Assembly: GCA_030612585.1 (NCBI GenBank) | Contig: JAUWNP010000031.1 | Span: 1 to 33,187, forward strand | Origin: Anaerolineae bacterium | GTDB taxonomy: Bacteria; Chloroflexota; Anaerolineae; B4-G1 | Length of the DNA stretch: 33,187 bases | Reading direction: 5' to 3' | In this document: positions 30,205 through 33,187 of the stretch, in pieces | How positions within the stretch are numbered: position 1 is the first letter of the stretch | Layout of the letters: each line of letters opens with the position of its first letter | Notes under the pieces: model-generated | The model's database searches: none | Told to the model about the DNA's origin: nothing | Seen by the model: the letters and a program-made list of their open reading frames with translations, nothing else | Made by a program: the position numbers and the translations under genes

Positions 30205-32319
30205 TCAACCTCGCCAGCGATAGCCGTGCGCCAGCGCCGCCCGGAAGTCCGCCTTTACCCCCTCCTTGTTCCGGATCCACCAGCGATCGTCGTGGGGATT
30301 TTGCGGCCAGTTGCCGACCTTCGGCCAGCGGTAGAGCAACAGGCAACGGATCTGCTGGTAGTGCGGCGACTGGTTCCAGCGGTTGATCTCCGCGTAGGCT
30401 CGCTGCACCCAACCACTGTTGACGTCGGCCCAGGTGTCCACCTGGTCGGTCTCAGTGATAAAGACTGGCAAGTGTCGCCACCGGCGGGGGATCATGTCCA
30501 TGTAGGTGCGATAGGCATAGAAGTGGTAGTACTGCCAGCGCAGGATGTTGCCTGGATCAGTCACGTTCCCGGTGTGATCCTCGCCAAAACACCGCTTGCT
30601 CTCAATATATCGCAGATCTGGGCCGTGGGTGTAGGTATGTAGGGCAATGCCGTCGAGCGCGGTGATCTCGGCCAGCATAGCCAGGAACCAGGCACTGTTG
30701 TCACTGCCGGGGCCGTAGTAGGGATCAACCACACCGGGGCAGACAATGGCCCTCCCCTGCACCGCTTGGATCGCTGCGCGTGCCTGGTTGAAGCACTGGG
30801 CGTACAACTGCGGCGTGATCTCCTGCCCGCCCACGCCGTTCACGTTGCCCGGCCACTCGCGGGGGTTGTTCATCTCATTGCCAATGATCCACACGTGGCA
30901 GCCGTGCTGCTGGTCGGCGGGATCAATCGAGCGCTCGACCCACCGACCACAGGCCTGGGCAAAGTTAGCGTACCGCTCCGCGCCCGGGACTGTGCCGCCA
31001 CCGCCATAGCCGTTGTTCAGACGAGCGATCACCCCGAATCCAGCGCGCGACCACTCGTAGTAGGCCGCGCGGTTCCCCCTGGCGGAGACGGGATCGTCGC
31101 CGACCGCTTCGGTGAACAGCACCCACCCCGTCCTGCCACTGCCGGCGAAGATGTCCCGGTCGTAGGGGTCGTGGATGCCGTAGATGTATGGACTCTCGCC
31201 GGGGATCATCTGCGCCACCGGTTGGCGCGGGTCGGGCTGCGTCTCGGCTTCGACGTACCAGGCAGCGACGTAACCCTCCTTGAGACTGGGCGTGCGGATG
31301 TGTAGCCACTGGTCATCAACCCCAACCTTGGTCGCCGCAACGGCGGGATCCTCCAGCACAGTCAGCGGCGTGCCGTCAGCCACCGCCCAGATTAGCGTCT
31401 CGGGCGCGACGACGGGCGAGCGTCGCACCTTAAGCGGCTCCAGCGGCCGGACGATAGTGACGGGCTGCGTTGGGCGCTCCTCCCCGATCGGCCAGTCGAA
31501 GGCAGCAATGGCGTCCCACAGTTCGGCGCCCGGGTAGTCCGGATTGTCCTGGTCATTCCGGGCATGCTGCCAACTCCAGAAGCTGGCGGCAGGCAGGTTC
31601 AACTCACGCACCTTCTGCAGGAACTGGCGGATCTCATCTGGCGTCGCCGTCCAGTTGGCCCAACCCTCGTAGTAGGCTGCCCCAACCGGTACGTAGGTCA
31701 GGTGAGGCCATAGTTGGCGGTACTGATCGTAGGAGGTCTGCAACTGCTCAGCAGCGTTGTGCGCCTGAAGCCAGTACACCTGCGGCATGGCGTAGTTGCA
31801 GCGGGGCATGAACTCGTTCCACAACCTCTGCCACTCCTCTGTCCACTGGTAGGTGCGGGGGAAGCGGTGCGAACAGGCGGCGATGGGGAAGTCCGGGCCC
31901 AACCGTTCCCGCAACCGTGTCATGTAGTTGCGGCAGTCCACCTCGTCGCCGTGCCAGGTCCACACCGGATTGCCCGTCTCCTCCAGGTCCACCGCAAAGC
32001 CGGCCAGCCCCAGCGCCTGCACGCGATCGGCCGCGATGTCCGCCTCCTCGACCGCCGTGCGCACGTCCGTATTGTACCGATCACAGCCGTAGACGAACTG
32101 CCAGCCCCAGACGGTGATGCCAGCGTTCTGCAGCGCCGCAATGGTAGCCACGAGCATCGTGTCATGCTGATCCTCGTACGGATAGCGATCCCGGCCATCG
32201 GCGATCTTGACCTGGACATGCGTCAGTCCCGCCGCGCGCGCGCGTGCGACTATCTGCTGGGCGCTGCCCCCGTCACAGTTCTGAATCTCCCAGATGAACA
32301 TACCTTTGCCCTTGAGCAT
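30205..32319 (-). CDS. Three-domain glycoside-hydrolase-like protein with SH3 domain
   Basis: 704 residues. Residues 1-275: TIM-barrel-like domain ([44 protein letters not shown]), similar to putative glycosidase/GH25-like barrels. Residues about 285-358: bacterial SH3-type domain (KVRRSPV ... TPLTVLED ... [21 protein letters not shown]). Residues 370-704: second barrel with clan GH-A features, acid/base candidate Glu 482 in WIIGNEMN and nucleophile candidate Glu 623 in VFITETDQ. No signal peptide or membrane helix is visible, which is odd for an SH3-bearing wall or polysaccharide enzyme. AAGGAGGAAGGAC precedes the ATG. First gene of the minus-strand run. Confidence 0.8.
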   Translation of the reverse strand: MLKGKGMFIWEIQNCDGGSAQQIVARARAAGLTHVQVKIADGRDRYPYEDQHDTMLVATIAALQNAGITVWGWQFVYGCDRYNTDVRTAVEEADIAADRVQALGLAGFAVDLEETGNPVWTWHGDEVDCRNYMTRLRERLGPDFPIAACSHRFPRTYQWTEEWQRLWNEFMPRCNYAMPQVYWLQAHNAAEQLQTSYDQYRQLWPHLTYVPVGAAYYEGWANWTATPDEIRQFLQKVRELNLPAASFWSWQHARNDQDNPDYPGAELWDAIAAFDWPIGEERPTQPVTIVRPLEPLKVRRSPVVAPETLIWAVADGTPLTVLEDPAVAATKVGVDDQWLHIRTPSLKEGYVAAWYVEAETQPDPRQPVAQMIPGESPYIYGIHDPYDRDIFAGSGRTGWVLFTEAVGDDPVSARGNRAAYYEWSRAGFGVIARLNNGYGGGGTVPGAERYANFAQACGRWVERSIDPADQQHGCHVWIIGNEMNNPREWPGNVNGVGGQEITPQLYAQCFNQARAAIQAVQGRAIVCPGVVDPYYGPGSDNSAWFLAMLAEITALDGIALHTYTHGPDLRYIESKRCFGEDHTGNVTDPGNILRWQYYHFYAYRTYMDMIPRRWRHLPVFITETDQVDTWADVNSGWVQRAYAEINRWNQSPHYQQIRCLLLYRWPKVGNWPQNPHDDRWWIRNKEGVKADFRAALAHGYRWRG

Positions 32320-32336
32320 GTCCTTCCTCCTTTCCT

Positions 32337-32376
32337 AATCCACCAATTTACCAGTTTCCCAATCTACCAATACAGT
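32337..32376. repeat. Octad tandem repeats in the glycosidase leader
   Basis: Five imperfect 8-bp units (AATCCACC, AATTTACC, AGTTTCCC, AATCTACC, AATACAGT). The last overlaps the minus-strand -10 box, so the repeats would be transcribed as the 5' untranslated leader. Confidence 0.8.
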
Positions 32377-32382
32377 ATATCA
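32374..32382 (-). promoter_or_regulatory. Extended -10 promoter of the glycosidase/rph run
   Basis: Minus strand TGATATACT: TATACT with the TGn extension. The region 17 bp upstream (TTTGCT) is a poor -35. Transcript leader about 50 bases. Confidence 0.55.
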
Positions 32383-32498
32383 CAACAGCCCTGGGGAGCA
32401 AAATCCCCGCCGTCGCGGATGAGGGAAATCACACCTGTTTAGCGTATGTCCGTGATGTCGAGAACAGGCGGACAATCGGCACACGAGCCACGACGACC

Positions 32499-33187
32499 CT
32501 ATCTCCGCCAGCGGCCTGCCAGCAGAACGCCCAGCACCCCCAATGGCAACGCGACTGCGGAGAAGGGGCAGAGCCCGCCTTCTGGCTTTTCTGGCTCCTC
32601 CTCCTCACCTGGCCCCTCAACCGACTCCTCACCTGGCTCCTCAACTGGGGCAGCGGGCGCAGACGTTGGCGTCGCGACAGGAATAGACAGTGGCGGCGCC
32701 GCGCCGGGAGAGATGTGTGGATCGTCTACCCAGAGAGTGCCTTCACTGCTGGTCTCGTCCGCGCCCAGACTGAACCCGTAGCCCGTCACCCGCGTCGAGT
32801 CCAGTTCGGACAGGCCGCCCTCGTCGGCCCACTCCGCCCGCGCGAAACTCTCCCACGGGAAACCGATCTGTCCCCATCCCAGGGCGTTCTCCGACGTGAT
32901 CTCGAAATCCACCTCGAAGGGCGTCGGCTCGTCGGTGTCGCCGGAAAAAAGCATCAGCGTGACCCATTGGGGCGTCCCGTCAGAGCGGAGGAACAGGGAG
33001 ATCCCTGCGCCGCCGCTCCAGTCCTGAGGCGACTCGAAAGATCGCCCGCAATCCACCCACCCGTCGGGCACGATGCTGTAGTGGATGCGCAGGGAAGTGA
33101 CGCCGCTGTGAGCCATTCCGGTGTCCGACCCACATTCGATGGTGGAGCCCATCCCGTCGGTGCCGGTCTCCCAGTGATCGGTAGTAG
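32499..33187 (-). CDS. Partial secreted carbohydrate-binding (CBM11/CIA30-like) protein with C-terminal anchor
   Basis: Frame is open to the window edge, so the N terminus is missing. About 150 residues form a beta-sandwich resembling CBM11/CIA30 domains (HSGVTSLRIHYSIVPDGWVDCGRSF, WSGGAGISLFLRSDGTPQWVTLML, LGWGQIGFPWESFARAEW, VTGYGFSLGA, GTLWVDDPHIS). Then a Pro/Ala and Glu/Gly/Pro linker, then GGLCPFSAVALPLGVLGVLLAGRWRR: Gly-Gly-Cys motif, hydrophobic helix, Arg cluster. That tail matches the layout of protein-sorting C termini. Likely surface-bound. Confidence 0.75.
   Translation of the reverse strand, partial: TTDHWETGTDGMGSTIECGSDTGMAHSGVTSLRIHYSIVPDGWVDCGRSFESPQDWSGGAGISLFLRSDGTPQWVTLMLFSGDTDEPTPFEVDFEITSENALGWGQIGFPWESFARAEWADEGGLSELDSTRVTGYGFSLGADETSSEGTLWVDDPHISPGAAPPLSIPVATPTSAPAAPVEEPGEESVEGPGEEEEPEKPEGGLCPFSAVALPLGVLGVLLAGRWRR

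Noticed and set aside
30182..30412. Extended N terminus for RNase PH
   Set aside because: Lies inside the glycosidase gene; the family starts at [13 protein letters not shown].

Overview
The window reads as a GC-rich chromosomal segment of a Chloroflexota bacterium, probably near Anaerolineae. Reasons: long Pro/Thr 'PTPTPTP' linkers next to LysM domains, a MalT-like STAND ATPase with a SARP/BTAD tail, an Os1348-type NHLP leader-like peptide, an NfnAB-type oxidoreductase pair, degenerate membrane-anchored gluzincins, and many 7-8 bp tandem repeats between genes. This placement is inference. No rRNA, tRNA, CRISPR array or complete transposon was recognised.

Layout. (1) 1-12.1 kb, plus strand: an envelope/lipid block. 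It holds undecaprenyl diphosphate synthase, a radical SAM enzyme, a winged-helix regulator, a phasin-like protein, a PlsC-type acyltransferase, a geranylgeranyl-reductase-like flavoprotein, a small unknown protein, a GT4 glycosyltransferase fused to a second copy of the winged-helix regulator, a GH31 glucosidase and a patatin lipase. The stretch 2.5-12.1 kb is a duplication mosaic: second or third partial copies of at least seven of its parts can be read (regulator, phasin, hairpin, flavoprotein, small protein, GT4 tail, patatin). (2) 12.2-16.5 kb, plus strand: UbiB/ABC1 kinase, then a GT4 and a polyprenyl sugar-phosphate transferase that overlap by 4 bp. These start extracellular glycan assembly on the lipid carrier that uppS supplies. 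(3) 16.5-20.8 kb, minus strand: a 1068-residue STAND-SARP regulator. Just downstream, behind its terminator, is a two-peptide operon (49-residue secreted-type peptide and 68-residue NHLP-like peptide). Its promoter has two 12-bp-spaced direct repeats in the geometry expected for SARP binding. This is the best candidate for an undescribed system here.

(4) 20.8-23.0 kb: a REPIN-like inverted hairpin pair, a broken nucleoside 2-deoxyribosyltransferase-like gene, a PLP aminotransferase (minus) and a CoA-transferase remnant whose promoter is intact. (5) 23.1-25.4 kb, plus strand: an NfnA/NfnB-like pair. (6) 25.5-33.2 kb, minus strand: zinc-ribbon/LysM membrane protein, second REPIN-like element, HD hydrolase, SanA/YdcF protein, membrane protein with a dead HExxH site, RNase PH, a three-domain glycosidase-like protein, and a partial secreted carbohydrate-binding protein with a Cys-containing C-terminal anchor.

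How they fit together: uppS, both GT4s, the sugar-phosphate transferase, the acyltransferase, the flavoprotein, patatin, SanA-like and LysM proteins point to cell-envelope and lipid work. The STAND-SARP and peptide pair looks like a separate signalling or RiPP-type unit.
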